64,000 nt of DNA from contig JABYQU010000002.1 of the NCBI GenBank assembly GCA_022264855.1, positions 930,001 to 994,000 of the forward strand, written 5' to 3'. The notes beneath the pieces were generated by a model. It saw only the letters and a program-made list of their open reading frames with translations. It did no database searches and was not told the DNA's origin. Every line of letters starts with the position of its first letter. Within the stretch, counting starts at the first letter, position 1. Below, one piece after another: positions 20,621-33,286 of the stretch. This DNA comes from Lenzites betulinus (Eukaryota; Basidiomycota; Agaricomycetes; Polyporales; Polyporaceae). The translations under genes were made by a program, and so were the position numbers.

Positions 20621-22989
20621 ATGCCCATTGCCAAATTTCCTCGCGGTGCACGGCTGCCCGTGCGTTCGTATGCCACCACCACTGGCTCGCGGGCCCCTCT
20701 GAGCGGATTGAGCGCGACTGCCAAGGCGAAGGCCGAAAAGCTTTCCCAGGAATGGAAGGGTACGAGCGCAACAGGCGAGAACACCAGTAACTTTATCGGC
20801 GGCGAGTTCGTCCAGAGCAAGGCCGAGAAGTGGATCGATGTCGTAGACCCAGTATGTCCTGACATACAGCCCGACTCCTGTCATACTCATGATCACTCAG
20901 GCAACACAAACCCTTCTGACCAGGGTTCCTGAGACGACCTCTTCGGAATTCGAGCAGGCTGTGGACGCTGCTTCGCAGGCATACAAGACATGGAGCCGGA
21001 CTAGCGTCCTGACTCGTCAAAGATTCGTCATGGAGTGTGTAACAATGTGCATGCCACTTTCGCGGTCAGGCCTAACAAATTATGCAGCCTTCAGCACCTA
21101 CTCAGGCAGAATGGCGACGCCATTGCAAGCAGCATTGTGCTCGAGCAAGGCAAAACCTACGCAGGTATGTCCCAAATGCTCCCCAGATGTCACGAGAGTA
21201 TCAGGCTGACTAACGTTCACTCGGCCGACAGATGCGCAGGGTGACCTGCTACGAGGGCTGCAGGTAGTTGAGACTGCCGCTGGAATTCCGAGCGCGCTTC
21301 TCGGACAGACGATTGAAGGTATGTTCGTTGAGGTTGTAGACTTCGTTCTCGACTGACGCATCGCATAGTATCCAAGGACATGGACACTTCAACACGTCGG
21401 CTGCCGTTGGGTGTCTGCGCAAGGTAAATATTATAGGCATATCATCATATTCTTGTCACTGATTACTAACCTCTCGTAACAGCATAGCACCCTTCAATTT
21501 CCCTGCGTAAGTTTGAGCATGTATGTCCTTCGAGGCTCATTTGTTCATGGCATACTAGTATGATCCCTCTTTGGACCATCCCTGTAGCCCTTGCAACCGG
21601 AAATACCCTCGTGCTTAAGCCTTCTGAACGTGACCCGGGTGCCGCCATGATCATTGCGGAACTATGCCAAAAGGCTGGTCTTCCCGAGGGTGTTCTCAAT
21701 GTTATCCACGGCACAGTGCCCACTGTGAACGCCATCTGCGACCACCCCGCTATCAAGGCAATTAGCTTTGTCGGAGGCGACCGGGCTGGCAAGCACATTT
21801 ACGAGCGGTGAGGTTCAATATGATTTAAAGTGATGTAGACCGGACTTACCTTTCCGCAGGGGTCGGGCAACTGGCAAACGTGTCCAGGTACTTGAACTTA
21901 CTTGCAATGTACCCTGATCGCATCGTTCTCATGTGTCCGCGCCAGGCAAACTTGGGTGCAAAGAACCACGCCGTGCTCATGCCCGATGGTGGGTTGTTCT
22001 AAGCTCGTCTCTCATGCAGCTGCTCACTCGTTATACATGCAGCTAACAAGAACCACGCTCTGAACTCCATCATCGGTGCCGCGTTCGGCGCTGCGGGTCA
22101 ACGCTGCATGGCTATTTCCGTTGGTGAGAATCCTCGACGTTAGCTTGAGATGCAAGGTCTGACCGAACATAGCCGTTATGGTTGGCACCGCGCAATCATG
22201 GATTCCGGAGTTGGTTGAGCGCGCACAGAAGCTGAAGGTCAACCAAGGCTTTGAACAAGGTGCCGACCTGTACGTACCAGCAATCAATGTTCTGCAGGAG
22301 AGGTATACTTACACGTGCACGCAGCGGGCCCGTCATTTCCCCCGCAGCCAAAGAGCGCATCACAGGTCTCATCGCCTCTGCGAAGGAAGAGGGTGGTGTC
22401 ATCGTTCTCGACGGTCGTGGGTACGAGGTGCCCGGCTACCCTGACGGCAACTGGGTCGGGCCCACGGTCATCGAGGCCACCACCACCATGCGCTGCTACC
22501 GGTATGTCCTCCCCCTCGCCTTCCCATGGCGCTGCGGCCGCTCACCACTCACCGCTCCCACCCCACAGCGAGGAGATCTTCGGGCCGGTGCTGATTGTGC
22601 TCAAGGCGGACACGCTCGACGACGCGCTCGCGATCGTGAACGAGAACCGGTACGGGAACGGGACCGCGATCTTCACGCAGAGCGGCGCGACCGCGCGCAA
22701 GTTCGAGCGCGAGGTCGAGGTCGGCCAGATCGGCATCAACGTGCCCATTCCCGTGCCCCTCCCGATGTTCTCCTGGAGCGGGAACAAGGCGAGCTTCCTC
22801 GGCGACGTGCCGTTCTACGGCCGCCACGGCATCGACTTTTACACACAGAACAAGGTGCGTTCGCAAGGGCTTGGCGTGAGGGCTGACGCTGATTTTGTTT
22901 GGGACCGCGCGTAGACGACGACGGCGCTGTGGAAGGCAGAAGACGCGATCGGCAACAAGGCGTCGGTGGACATGCCTACGCACCACTGA
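20621..22989 (+). CDS. ALDH6A1: Methylmalonate-semialdehyde dehydrogenase, CoA-acylating
   Basis: Mitochondrial enzyme of valine and pyrimidine catabolism: it oxidises malonate or methylmalonate semialdehyde with NAD+ and CoA to acetyl- or propionyl-CoA. The N-terminus [21 protein letters not shown] is a good mitochondrial presequence. Landmarks: [62 protein letters not shown] (read in two parts), [12 protein letters not shown] (NAD-binding Lys/Glu region), [42 protein letters not shown] with the catalytic Cys, and [20 protein letters not shown]. The GQRCM context is typical of MMSDH rather than other aldehyde dehydrogenases. The gene is interrupted by about a dozen introns, the last before [12 protein letters not shown]. 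Ends VDMPTHH, stop TGA 22987-22989. Convergent with the phosphatase gene. Confidence 0.95.
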
Positions 22990-23127
22990 GCGGCTGGTAG
23001 ACAGTCTAGGTTACTTTGAATACATTGTATTATAGCCTTATACAAACTACTATCATCCATCATACCCACCTGTAAGGCTTCAGTCAGAAATGCCGTCTAC
23101 GATTTAATGATACGCCCACCAAACCTT

Positions 23128-23832
23128 CTATGCTTCCTCCTTCCCAACCACCTCGTCAAGGAACGCGTTCGAGAGCCTAACGCACTGCTCATACACCTCC
23201 TCAAAGCCTTTCTATAACACACAGACACAGATCAGCAACCCGTCCCTCCGCGCCCTTATACTCAGGTGAATGCAACGCGGAAAGAAAGGACACTTGCCTT
23301 GCCGCCGTAGTACGGGTCCGGGATGGGCTTGTTGTCGAGGTACGCGCCCCAGAGGCGCACCTCCGCCGTCGCGTCGCGCGGGCGCACGCGCTCCAGCCCG
23401 CGCAGGTTCGCCTCGTCCGCGGCGAGGATGTGCGTGAACCGCCGGAAGTCGTCCGCCTGCACCTGCCGCGCGGCGTGCTTGATCGGGACCTTGTTCTGCA
23501 TGTGCGTCGAACCAGCGGGTCCCGGTCAGCGCTGCGACTCATACATGACACAACAAGGGGCGCGCGCGCGCGACTGATACCTGGCGGCACACCGCTACGG
23601 AGCTAAAGGAAGGGTCGAGTGGTGAGCGGGGCGTGCTGTTTTAGACAGTGCGCGCGGGGGAGGGGACCGACCGATCGTCTGGATCCTCGCCGATGTGGTA
23701 GTTGGACGTGCCCGCGGAGTCGACGGTGAGGTCGATGCCGCGCTCCTTGGCGACGTGCTTCAGGACGGCCTCGCCGATGGGCGAGCGGCAGATGTTCCCG
23801 AGGCAGACGACGAGCACGGATGGTGTTGACAT
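23128..23832 (-). CDS. LTP1: Low-molecular-weight protein tyrosine phosphatase
   Basis: Cytosolic phosphatase of the LMW-PTP/arsenate-reductase fold, removing phosphate from phosphotyrosine through a cysteine-phosphate intermediate. The start MSTPSVLVVCLGNICRSPIGEAVL at 23832 carries the P-loop C-x5-R-S (CLGNICRS), complete. Next is DSAGTSNYHIGEDPDDR, then SVAVCRQ, NKVPIKHAARQVQADDF, ILAADEANLRGLERV and the general-acid region IPDPYYGGK (Asp before Pro-Tyr-Tyr). The final exon gives KGFEEVYEQCVRLSNAFLDEVVGKEEA. Five exons or so; the intron ending TTTAG before CTCCGTAGC is chosen because it gives SVAVCRQ, whereas a closer acceptor gives a different frame. All key residues are intact, so it should be active. 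Confidence 0.94.
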
Positions 23833-24619
23833 GGTACTACTGGGGTGGCACTGCCGTAAAGTGGACGGTTCTGAATCGAGGAGGAGCTCCGGGCGCCGCT
23901 GCGCTAAGGCGCGCCACCCTGGCGCCACCTTAATACAGCGCAGTCAGACTCACTGCTAAAAGCGGCATACGTAGTATTCGCGTACTATATAAAGCGGTCC
24001 TGGGGTGCACTCGCACACGATGCTGCGCGCAACCGCGCACGTAGTGAGGGTAGGGTAGAAGGAGCTTGGCTTTCTTTTATGATATTCCACATCACGGACA
24101 ACAGACCGAGGAGAGATACAGCGGGGTGCAGACCAGGTACGGGGATATATCTACGGGGTATCGTTCGGCGCCGCAACAGCCTCGCACGACGCGAATAAAC
24201 GGGGCGGAGCTACATGAAGTGGAAGGGGTGCAGCACTGGCGGCAGTGGCGGGTACGTGGCTATGCGCAATGTCATAATGGGGAAAACGTTTCGCGTCGTC
24301 GCGGGTCCAGAACATGTTCTGACCGTCGCAATCCTGCCTCGCGATGGAGGGCGCGGAGAGCGGCGGGTGATGAAGGGTTGGTAAAGTTAGATGCGGTCCG
24401 TGCCGATGATAAGGGCGCATTACATCGAATTGGTGTAGAAGACTATGAGCGGGTAGGGTGGTAGCATGGAGGTGGCCGTGGGCGGGAATATTGTGGGAGG
24501 GACAGGCAACAGGCAGGAGCCGTCTAGAAGGACGATAAAAAGAGATATATACAGCGCGAGGAGTGGTATGCAATGACGACGACGCGAGAAGATCCACAAA
24601 GTAGGGGAAGGGCGGTCGT
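23833..24619. other. Intergenic region, nothing recognised
   Basis: About 790 bases upstream of the phosphatase and downstream of the glycosyltransferase (both minus strand). A weak TATA-like CTATATAAAG lies near 23985-23995. Open frames here overlap each other on both strands and look like chance. Confidence 0.45.
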
Positions 24620-27080
24620 TTACCACTTGATCCACTCGCCGTACATGTTCGGAGTCTCGCCCCGGATGTACGCCTCGAACGTCCGTTTGATCACGACGGA
24701 CCAGTCAAGGTCTCGCTTGTCATCCTCGACCAGGTCCTCGGGGAATTCGCTACCGGCAACCTGAGGCTGAGCGGCATCAGCTTGGAGGCGGGCGAGGCGC
24801 TCGCCATTGATGAAGCGCGGGCCAAGATCTGGCCAATTCCTGGCTGCGTCAAACGGCTGCCACCTGGAAGGCACATATCACAGTTAGGAAGTTCGGTTCT
24901 TGCGGGATCAGTCCAATATCACTCACCAGAAGTTATGGAAGTGATACGAATAGGCACCCTTGAAGAAGCCATCGAAACCGAGCGCGTGGGGCGCGGCGCT
25001 CTTCTCGCGAGGGGTGAAGAAGAAGTCACCGAACCTGCAGTGAGTTAGCATCATTTCATATAAACATGACATGAGACAAATGCGTACTCGGTGAAGTACG
25101 GCTGGGGTGGTCGCTCGCGCTGGAAGTCCTCGGTGTTGAGCCACGCCGAGTCAAAGAGCGCGTCAGGAAGCCGGAGCAGGAGTGGTTCGAGTGCGGCATC
25201 CTTCGTATACCGCGAGACAGTCATCGGATGGAAGTCCAACCCGTTCTTGAGGGCGGTGCGGAACAGGAACGTGCCAAGGGCAGACCCTTTGTTCAGTTTC
25301 AGCACGGCGGTGTTGTACCTCTCCAGCCGAGACCAGCGATACGCGAAGGCGCCCTTCCAGCCCCAGAGCTCCTCCCAGTCGCGCAAGAGGATGGTGTCCG
25401 CGTCCAGGTAGATACCGCCGAACCGATGGCAGAGAACGAAACGCGCCATGTCCGAGAGAATGACAGACAGACGGTCGTACGAAGAGGGCGACTTGGAGCC
25501 GACACGGTTGACCTTGTCGTCTTCCTCGCCAGACTTCGTTGGACTGCTCTGGGTGGGATTGTCGACGTCCTCCTCCGTGGTAGACGAGGACTCGACCGGC
25601 TGGGGAATTTTCTCCACTACACCGCCCGAGTTGAAGAGCGTATCCCGGAGATCCCTCCACTCATCCTTGAGTTCCGGAATGCCATCGAGCTGTTCCGTGG
25701 TGTTCCACAGCTTGAATTGGATCACGTCCTTGAAGCGAGGGTGCAAGAACGGCGACGCCCAGGCGTTCGACTTCAGCTGTTCGAACATGTCGCGCATCGC
25801 GGTAGGGTTTGGTACCGACGCCGCCGGACCAGGGTTGATCCACAGCCAAAACTTGGGCCGACATCCAATGGCCTCATCGTGTCCGGGCTCGATGTTCAAA
25901 CCGAGGTTCTGGGTATAGAGGAAGGACAGGAGCGCGAGATAAGGCTTGTCGGTGAAGGGACCCGTCCAGAACATGTGGTACAGGTGCGGGTTCTCTTCAC
26001 AGGACGCAGGGCGGTCCTGGGCCGCGACGTACTTCGGCGGCTGCGGGAAGTGGACATGCGGTTCCCAGTCCGCGTTGCGCTTCTTCACGAAGCCGGCGTT
26101 CGGGTCGGCGACGCCCTGGCTCTTGAGTGCGACGGCCGGGTTGACGGGCGGCACTGTCTGGGTACTGTTCTGCAGCTCCCCGTCCTCCACGTAGATATAC
26201 TTCCATTCGTCCATCTTCCCTCGTCGGACCCGAGCACCGTTGTCCAGACCACCGCCAAGACGGAGCACCTCGAGACAGTCACGCACATACTATAGAACGT
26301 GGTGAGAAGAAGCCTTCCACGGGCGTAGTGACACGTACCTTGTTTTGCGAAAAGTCGCAGTGCTCCATGATCACGTCCATATCCGCAACGCTCCCAGGCA
26401 GTGGCCGTGGTGGGTACGCGACGCTGGGGGGCTTAGCCTGAATGTCGAGGTACACACGCTTTGCACCAATGCCCGTTGTGTCCGTCACCGATGGTGGGCG
26501 GAAGCGGGTCGGGATGGTCGAGGACTTGCGGGGCGGGAGCGCGGGGTTGAGAGGCGGGGTCGTCAGACCGATGGTCTCGGGAACTGCGCTGCGTTAGAGG
26601 GGTGTTGGTGGCCTGTCAGAGAGCGTACGCACTTTTCTGTCCACTTGGGTAGTGTCCAGCAGCGACCTCCCATTCCCATATCCGCTGTAGGTCCTCCCGT
26701 CGGTATACGAGCGTCGGGGGCTCTTGATACGTTGGCCAGTTCCGGTCCTCTGGCACAAAGCGATCACGGAGTGAGAACATCACGACAATGGTGAGCACAA
26801 ATGCGAGGAAGCCCCCTGCGAGGAGCATCCGCCCTTTTCTCCTGCCAAAGCGGGTGACGGTGCTATGGTGCAGCCTGGGGAGGTTCGGTAGCATGAGGCG
26901 GAGACGACGTGTCTGGACGCCGGGAATGGGAAGGGATATAGGAACAAGCCATGAGGCAGTGTGGTAGTGCCGCTGCCACTTTTCGCGGACGGCGGAGGAG
27001 TGAGTGGGGAGGCCGTTTGCTGTACGCGCTTTTTCGGCGTAGCCGTTCCCGCGCGGAGGGAAGTAGATTGACGTTGCCAT
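24620..27080 (-). CDS. DXD-type glycosyltransferase (GT32-like), type II membrane protein
   Basis: Probable Golgi glycosyltransferase using a sugar nucleotide. Start at 27080; a later in-frame Met (MLPNLPRLHHSTVTRFGRRKG) just before the single helix MLLAGGFLAFVLTIVVMFSL is also possible. The signal-anchor helix is followed by a lumenal stem and the catalytic domain: HLYHMFWTGPFTDKPYLALLSF, KFWLWINPGP, then LSDMARFVLCHRFGGIYLDAD, where GGIYLDAD contains the DXD metal-binding motif. WGWKGAFAYRWSRLERYNTAVL and the C-terminal KGAYSYHFHNFW / WQPFDAARNWPDLGPRF follow, as in GT32/alpha-1,4-glycosyltransferase C-terminal regions. A Ser/Thr/Glu-rich insert (SSSTTEEDVDNPTQSSPTKS) lies before the DXD block. 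Five exons or so; ends TPNMYGEWIKW. Acceptor and linkage cannot be inferred. Confidence 0.85.
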
Positions 27081-27466
27081 CCCGGACGAGACAAGGGGCC
27101 TCGGGGCGGAAAGGTGGCGACTACGAGGGCTATAGGCTAGGGCGCCGTGGGGGAGAGGGGGGCGGGCGGGCGGACGTCGAGGACGGTCGCGGTGGCAGAG
27201 AGAGCAAAGTAAGGCTCTCTCGTCGACGCGCCCAAATCCAATCCCAGAATCTCGCGCTGCACATCATCTCGTCCTGCCACGTGACACCCCTTGATCGCCG
27301 CCCCCGCCCAAGTCGCTGTTCCATATGCCCTTGATCCACTCTGTTCCAGCACGCATCATGGCTGATACGACGCTCTATGTATTGCGATTCACCACTGCCT
27401 GCTACAATTACACTGGTCGTACATGTACAGTTCTGCTCTGCTGCCTTGCTACTCCCCCACATGCAT
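27081..27466. other. Short intergenic region, nothing recognised
   Basis: It holds the glycosyltransferase promoter and the pyruvate kinase 3' flank. No further feature seen. Confidence 0.45.
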
Positions 27467-29700
27467 CTAGGCGCCCAGGGGCTGCTGAGCCAGGTCCGCG
27501 GGGTCGGTCGGGACGGACAAGATACGGAGCGTGTTCGTGTGGCCCAATCCTCCCTTCCAGCCCTGGACAGCAACAACCGTGGAGCCCGTCTGGATCAGGT
27601 TGAGCTTCAGCGCGCTGCGCAGAGCGTAGCGAATGCGGTTGTCGACCTAGTATTCATTTTTAGCATAGCGCCACTACAACGAACACCGAAGACACTACTC
27701 ACGTCAGTCTGCCACTGGTGGGCCTCGATACCACGAGGCTCAGAGTAGTAGCAAGGGTACACGCCACGGTGGAGGTGGATCTGGCGAGCGGTCTGGGGGT
27801 TACGCGTAACTGTATGGCGCCGACGTCAGCGATTTTCCGCAGTACAGTTTAAGTGGCTGTCACTCACCAGTCAAGATCGGCACCTCCGGCCGGTACTTTG
27901 AGATGAGGCGAGCGGTATTGCCACTTGTCGACAAGACAATGATGGCGCTCGCGTTCTGTTCCGCCGCAGCCGCAACCGCAGCAAGTGCAACGGTCTCAGC
28001 GGTGGGCGTGGGACGGGCGGTGACGCCTCGGAGCTCGTCATACAGAGCGGGGTAGCAGAGGGCCGCCTCGGCGAGCAGACATGTCTCCGCCATCATGAGT
28101 ACTGTTTTACCAATTAGCGAGTGCCTGAAGTTGAATATGGAAAGACCTGTACCGGACTGGATAGGGTAGGAGCCCTTAGCGGTCTCGCCGGACAACATGA
28201 CACAGTCCGCGCCATCCATGACGGCGTTGGCAACGTCGCTGACCTCCGCACGAGTAGGGCGAGGGTTGTACTGTATTACAAGCATCAGAGCAGCCCCGTT
28301 TGCAATGAACATGCACTGACCGTCATCGACTCGAGCATCTGAGTGGCCACAATGACGGGCTTGCCGACCTTGTTGCACTTCGCGATCATCATCTTCTGCG
28401 CAAGGAAGACCTGGCTGGCGGGGATTTCGATACCGAGGTCACCACGGGCGACCATGACACCGTCGGTCTCGGCAAGGATCTCGTCGAAGTTAGCGACACC
28501 CTGCTCGTTTTCAATTTTGACGATGATTTTAATGTTGGCGCCGTCAGGGCCGAGCACGCGGCGGATGTCGCGAACGTCGTCGGCGCGACGGATAAATGAG
28601 GCGAAGATCATGTCGACGCCGTTCTTGACGCCGAACTGGAGATCCGCCTTGTCCTTCTCGGACAGAGCAGGAAGGTCGACCTCGGTTTTGGGGAGGTTGA
28701 CACCCTTGCGCGAGCTGAGGGTGCCGTTGTTGAGCGCGCGCACGCGCACGTTCTCGCCCTCGATGCCAAGGACGAGGAGAGAGAGGATACCTACGCTGAT
28801 GAGTACAGGGCATTTGACGGAGAAAGCGTGGAACCTACCATCATCGACGTAAATAAGCTTGCCGGGCGCGGTGACCTTGGCCAAGTTTTTCTGCAGACAG
28901 CCTGTAAGTGGTGGAATGCTAAAACACATGTTTACTACTCACGTAGTCCATGTAAAGGATCTTGTCATCGCCGATCTCCGCATATTTCGGGTCGGTGGAT
29001 ACAAGGAACTCATGTCCGGCCTTGATGGGAATCTGCGCCGAGATCTGAATACCTCCGACAGCGATGTCTGCGAATTGCACTCACGTCCTTCTTATCCCGC
29101 ATCAACCCAGTACGAATTTCAGGACCTTTCTAGAGGACCGTCAGTACCTTCAACGATTTATCACTTGCGTTTAACTCACGGTGTCGAGAGCGATCGCAAC
29201 GGGGCGACCCTCGGGGTCCACTGCGTACCAATCAGCAGGTAGCACCCTCCAAAGGAAGACAATCACACTTACAAGAGACCATCTTCCTGGTGTTGTCGAT
29301 GACGCTCTGGTGATAGGAGTACTCGCCATGGGAGAAGTTCATCCGAACTATTGTGGGTCCATGTTTACTCTCCGAACGGGGATAGGCAGGCATACACGGG
29401 AATCACGCGTACCGATGTTCACACCCGCGCGACGCAACTCCGCCAACTTCTCAACGGTGTTGGTGTTGGGACCTAACGCGTTTCGGAGGGATCAGACACG
29501 AGACCTCTTTCGGAAAGCATATACCGTACCGATGGTGGCGATAATGGCAGTCTGAGGGACGATGTCAGGGATTGCGAGCACAAAGGGACGATCGGGAGAC
29601 AGACCTTGCGGTGGAACTTGGTCTCCTCGGTCGGGACCTGGGCCTTGGTCGGGTCGAGGGACGCCGACCATTGGATGCGAGAGGTGGTGGAGGTGGACAT
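27467..29700 (-). CDS. PYK1: Pyruvate kinase
   Basis: Glycolytic enzyme making pyruvate and ATP from phosphoenolpyruvate and ADP; cytosolic tetramer. The start [17 protein letters not shown] at 29700 is followed by [33 protein letters not shown] (read in parts), [21 protein letters not shown], the B-domain ([32 protein letters not shown]), the active-site signature [14 protein letters not shown] with catalytic Lys, [51 protein letters not shown] and the C-domain ([33 protein letters not shown]). About 13 exons, some only 35-45 nt around the conserved core. It ends LAQQPLGA, stop TAG 27469-27467. A TTAAATA promoter box lies about 45 bases upstream on the minus strand. Complete and probably highly expressed. 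Confidence 0.97.
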
Positions 29701-29742
29701 GGTGGATGGGTGTAATGGAGAGGAAGAAAAGTGCGCGGAGGG

Positions 29743-29749
29743 TATTTAA
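29743..29749 (-). promoter_or_regulatory. TATA-like box of pyruvate kinase
   Basis: TTAAATA on the minus strand lies 43-49 bases upstream of the ATG at 29700. Confidence 0.5.
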
Positions 29750-31696
29750 GGCAGGAGCGGAGCTAAAGGGGACGGTGATGGGTCGATGACGGCCGATATG
29801 TATCTCTAGGCTGCTGTCCGCGCCGCGTCCGTTCGCGGTCTGCCCAACCATATCGCCGCCGGCGTATTGGCCAAGCCTATGTTTTCTGTCTTACGTCTCT
29901 ACGAACGTGTCCAAGCCTGCGCCGGCCTAGCGACGATCTCTGTGTACGCCTCCCGCCAACGTTTTCTCCCTCTTAAAGGCGAGCGTCCGCAGATCCTCAA
30001 GCTCGCGGACCGGAGACACGCCCATCGATCGCGCGCGGCGGACGCGGCATCGCCCAAGAAGGCAACGCGAACCGTGGCGCGATTGGCCCTCTCCTCCACC
30101 AACGTATCACAAAAATTCGATCTTTCAGCGGCTCAGGCCCACCCCATTCGTTCCGCCTTATCGTTCTACACTTCTTTCCCCAGTGCGACGCCCTGCGGTC
30201 GTATCGGCGGTACGAACCCTCTCTTCAGCGCTTCAGCGCGCGTCCACTGGTACATTTTCGGATCAATGGATAGCCAGGACCAGAGCGGTCTCGCACAGGC
30301 CGTCGCAGAAGTGTGGCTCTGCGGCCAAGAATGTGCGAGACCCGGGAGGGGCACTCGGTGAGCTTGTTTGAGCCGGCATCCAGAACTATCGTGTCGAGGC
30401 GCATCCATATACGCGACGTCACTATTGTCGTAGTCAGTAAGCTGCAGTAACTAATTCTTCAGGTCCGCAGCGCTCGCTGTACATGTGCCTGCCCTACAGG
30501 TTTCGTTCGGCAACTTGCGGCAACATTCGAGGTACAACAGGGTTTGATCAGGGTACACCATAGCCGTCGTCCCTCATGGACATATATGCGTTCGATTATA
30601 CCTTCAACTACTAACCTCGACGTCCGTCAATGTTCAATACTGAGTTTCATTGACACGACACTGACTTCATGACAATACAGCAGATACATGCACACTGCTG
30701 TCCATCACGGCGACCTCACCAGTCTGCGCGCCCCAGTGGATGGCATGCTCATATGGACGTACAAATAGCCTGCTCAGCATATATGCAAACCCGAAGCATG
30801 CCCTCCAACACCATTTTGACCTAGCGTTGTTCCAATTGAGCATGGCAGCAGATGTGACCTGCGCCCGCAGTAACGACGTATGCAGGTCAGTGATGACGCA
30901 CATTTGCAGTGCATGACTCCGTCCGTAAGTTGTTCAACATTTACACAATAATATCCATTCAGAGACCCACTGACCCCTCTACTAGGTACACTGGCAGGTA
31001 TGTACTCCTCTCTCATCGTGTCGTTGAGTGATCACTGTCTAACACATGACTTCCTAGACCCAACGATTACAAGCGTAGTACTAGACGCAGCAAACTTCTC
31101 GGTCAGCATAGTGTTTAAACTCTATACCAACTTAACCCGATTTTGATCAGGCGCGACGCAGCCGCAGCCTGCGCCCCTCCTGTGGCACTTCGCCCACTCG
31201 GGGGTGGAACGGGAACAACTTTCGAAGCCGCTAGACAATGTGCCCGCAAGATTCCACATGTATTGCATCAAGGAGGCGGCAATGATAGCTTGCTCTTAAG
31301 GAATCTCCGGCCAACTACTGAGCGGCCGAAGAGCGGGATGATCCTCAAATTGCCGTGCTATGCGCCTTGAGACACGCACCAAGGACGGTTGATGTAGACA
31401 TAACCACAAATCGCGCTAGAAAACCGGGGACAAAGTCATCGGACGAATGACCATCCGCGCAGCGTTCGTGAGTCGCGAGGTTCACAGTAGCCGCCGTCAT
31501 ATATACCCTACACCCTTTATATCGCGCTTCTCTCGCCTGCGTACCCTCTGCCCTTCCTTCTGCCGCTCTGAACTTTTACTTTGCTGAGCATATTTTCTCT
31601 CTGCCTCCTCCGCTGTAGATCACTCGTAGAAGATCCCGTCCGAGTGCGGTTTGTTGATTTCCCCTCCTGTCGATCGACTCGCACGCATTTTACTCC
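29750..31696. other. Gene-poor region of 1.9 kb
   Basis: I recognise no gene. A 164-codon open frame at 29867-30361 (+) has no family resemblance and no supporting splice pattern. The part after 30400 looks less GC-rich than the neighbouring coding DNA. TATATA at 31499-31505 may serve the gene starting at 31697. Confidence 0.45.
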
Positions 31697-32483
31697 ATGG
31701 TCGCCCCATCACGTCTCCGCGACTTTCCCCCACCACTGGCGCTATCGATGATGCCTCATGAAGACGTTGCGGATATATCGTGCGTAGCAAGATTGCTCCT
31801 CGAGTTTTCTCATTGATATGCTTTGCAGTGACGGCTCGGGGGGTGGTACACAAACAGGGCCCGCCCAAACACCTGGCGTACCACATGGCGGCCAGCGGTC
31901 TTCCACAGTCTCCCCTGCCGTGCCCGTGGTCGTGGTCGTGGCTTGTGCCTGGGCTGTTTTGTGGTTTTGTTGGTGGTTCCGCCGGCGACTGCGACAGTCC
32001 AGACAGTATAGCCCATTGCTTGTGAGGCTGGGCCTGGCACAAAGCCCCGAGCTCGTCGAAGTGTGTGTACAGCGCGCGAAGGCCCCGGTGACTCGGGCGG
32101 AGGCGCAGTGGACTAGTCTATCGGTGAGTCATAACACACATCGCCTCGAGGAGAATGCTCATGTATCATAGCCACTGGCGTGTACCAAACCTCGGGGTCG
32201 CTCGCGCTCATCCCCCCTGCCACCATATACGCCTGCGCTTTATCCAGCTTCCCGTCGGCTCACCGGACAGCAACCCTCGCGTCAAGCACACCAGCCACGA
32301 AAAACGACACGCGCATCAGACAAGGGCCCGCTGCCGACCATGCAGGTGGTGGTACTGATCGCCATGCCTTCCCCTCACACAGATGCACAACATAAACAGA
32401 CCAAGAGCGACGAGAATCACCTACCGGCTCTCCACATGGGCGTGGTCGACGTCAAATGGACGAGTCAGAGGTGGGACGCATGA
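31697..32483 (+). CDS. Small single-pass membrane protein, unknown
   Basis: A three-exon gene that no single long open frame reveals: 31697-31779, 31829-32123, 32172-32483, with introns of 49 and 48 nt having GTGCGT/TTGCAG and GTGAGT/TCATAG borders. The sum is a 229-aa product. The N-terminus MVAPSRLRDFPPPLALSMM leads to a Gly/Thr/Ser-rich, probably outer segment. One helix follows (PAVPVVVVVACAWAVLWFCWWF), then a basic stop-transfer RRRLRQSRQ and a cytosolic part with LPPYTPALYP, ending VKWTSQRWDA. This layout (Ser/Thr/Gly-rich ectodomain, one helix, Arg-rich border, PPxY-like motif) is common in short agaricomycete membrane proteins of unknown role. The exact end is less certain than the core. 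Confidence 0.62.
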
Positions 32484-33286
32484 CGTCGCCTTCCACTGCG
32501 GAGGGTGTGCTGGTAGCTGTGTGCAGTCGAGTCAGATCCGTTGTAGACGCTCCCAGTCCGTGTTTGCCCGCGAGGTCTATGCCTTCGCGGTGGTCTTGCT
32601 CTCCCTTGATTATATCGTCCGATCACTCATGACCCGAGTGCAGTGCAGCAAGGTTCATCCAAGGTCGGCAACCCGCCCGCAAGTTTCAAGATACATTGCA
32701 TCGGAGAGCAAGAACCGCTCGAGGTATGGTTTTGAGTCATTTGCAAAATGCGTGCCATGATTTTCTGTGGCGGTCCGACCACTTTATCGTCATCTGACAA
32801 GGATGCCCTGCTATTTGTGTATGTGTGGAGGTCATATTGCTCGTGCTTGACTAGTACTATTGCTCAGGCGAACTTATGTACTCGGAGTGCGTCCCTGCAC
32901 TACTAACTATAGTAGCTGCACCGCTTTTAGCGTCGTTAATACCGTCATAGCGGATGTTAATGAACCTACTATCTCTGACGAGATACGGCCCTACGTCATG
33001 TCTCACCCAGGCTTAGCATACGCGACGTGTCTTTAGAGGTAGGTAATATAACCTAGAGAGAATGGCAGTACGTACGATTGAAGTAGGTGCAGGGTACATA
33101 AGGGTGATTAACGAAGGGGAGAGCGTGGGTGTCGATCGGGAGTGGATCTGATGGGGCGTGTAGCCATGCTACCGCACGTGCTGGATCGATGGAACATAAT
33201 GATATAGCAGCGTCCATCGTCCCGCTCGCACCTCTCCTCTCCGCCCTCATCATCTCGTCCAACCCTCCCACTCACAGACCACAGCC
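32484..33286. other. Intergenic region, nothing recognised
   Basis: About 800 bases before the GDI gene. Only short chance frames; no repeats or RNA genes seen. Confidence 0.45.

Noticed and set aside
25228..26295. 355-codon plus-strand frame
   Set aside because: Antisense to the glycosyltransferase catalytic exon, whose DXD motif fixes the coding strand.
29867..30361. 164-codon open frame downstream of pyruvate kinase's promoter
   Set aside because: No recognisable motif, no splice continuation and no clear promoter; I could not separate it from chance.
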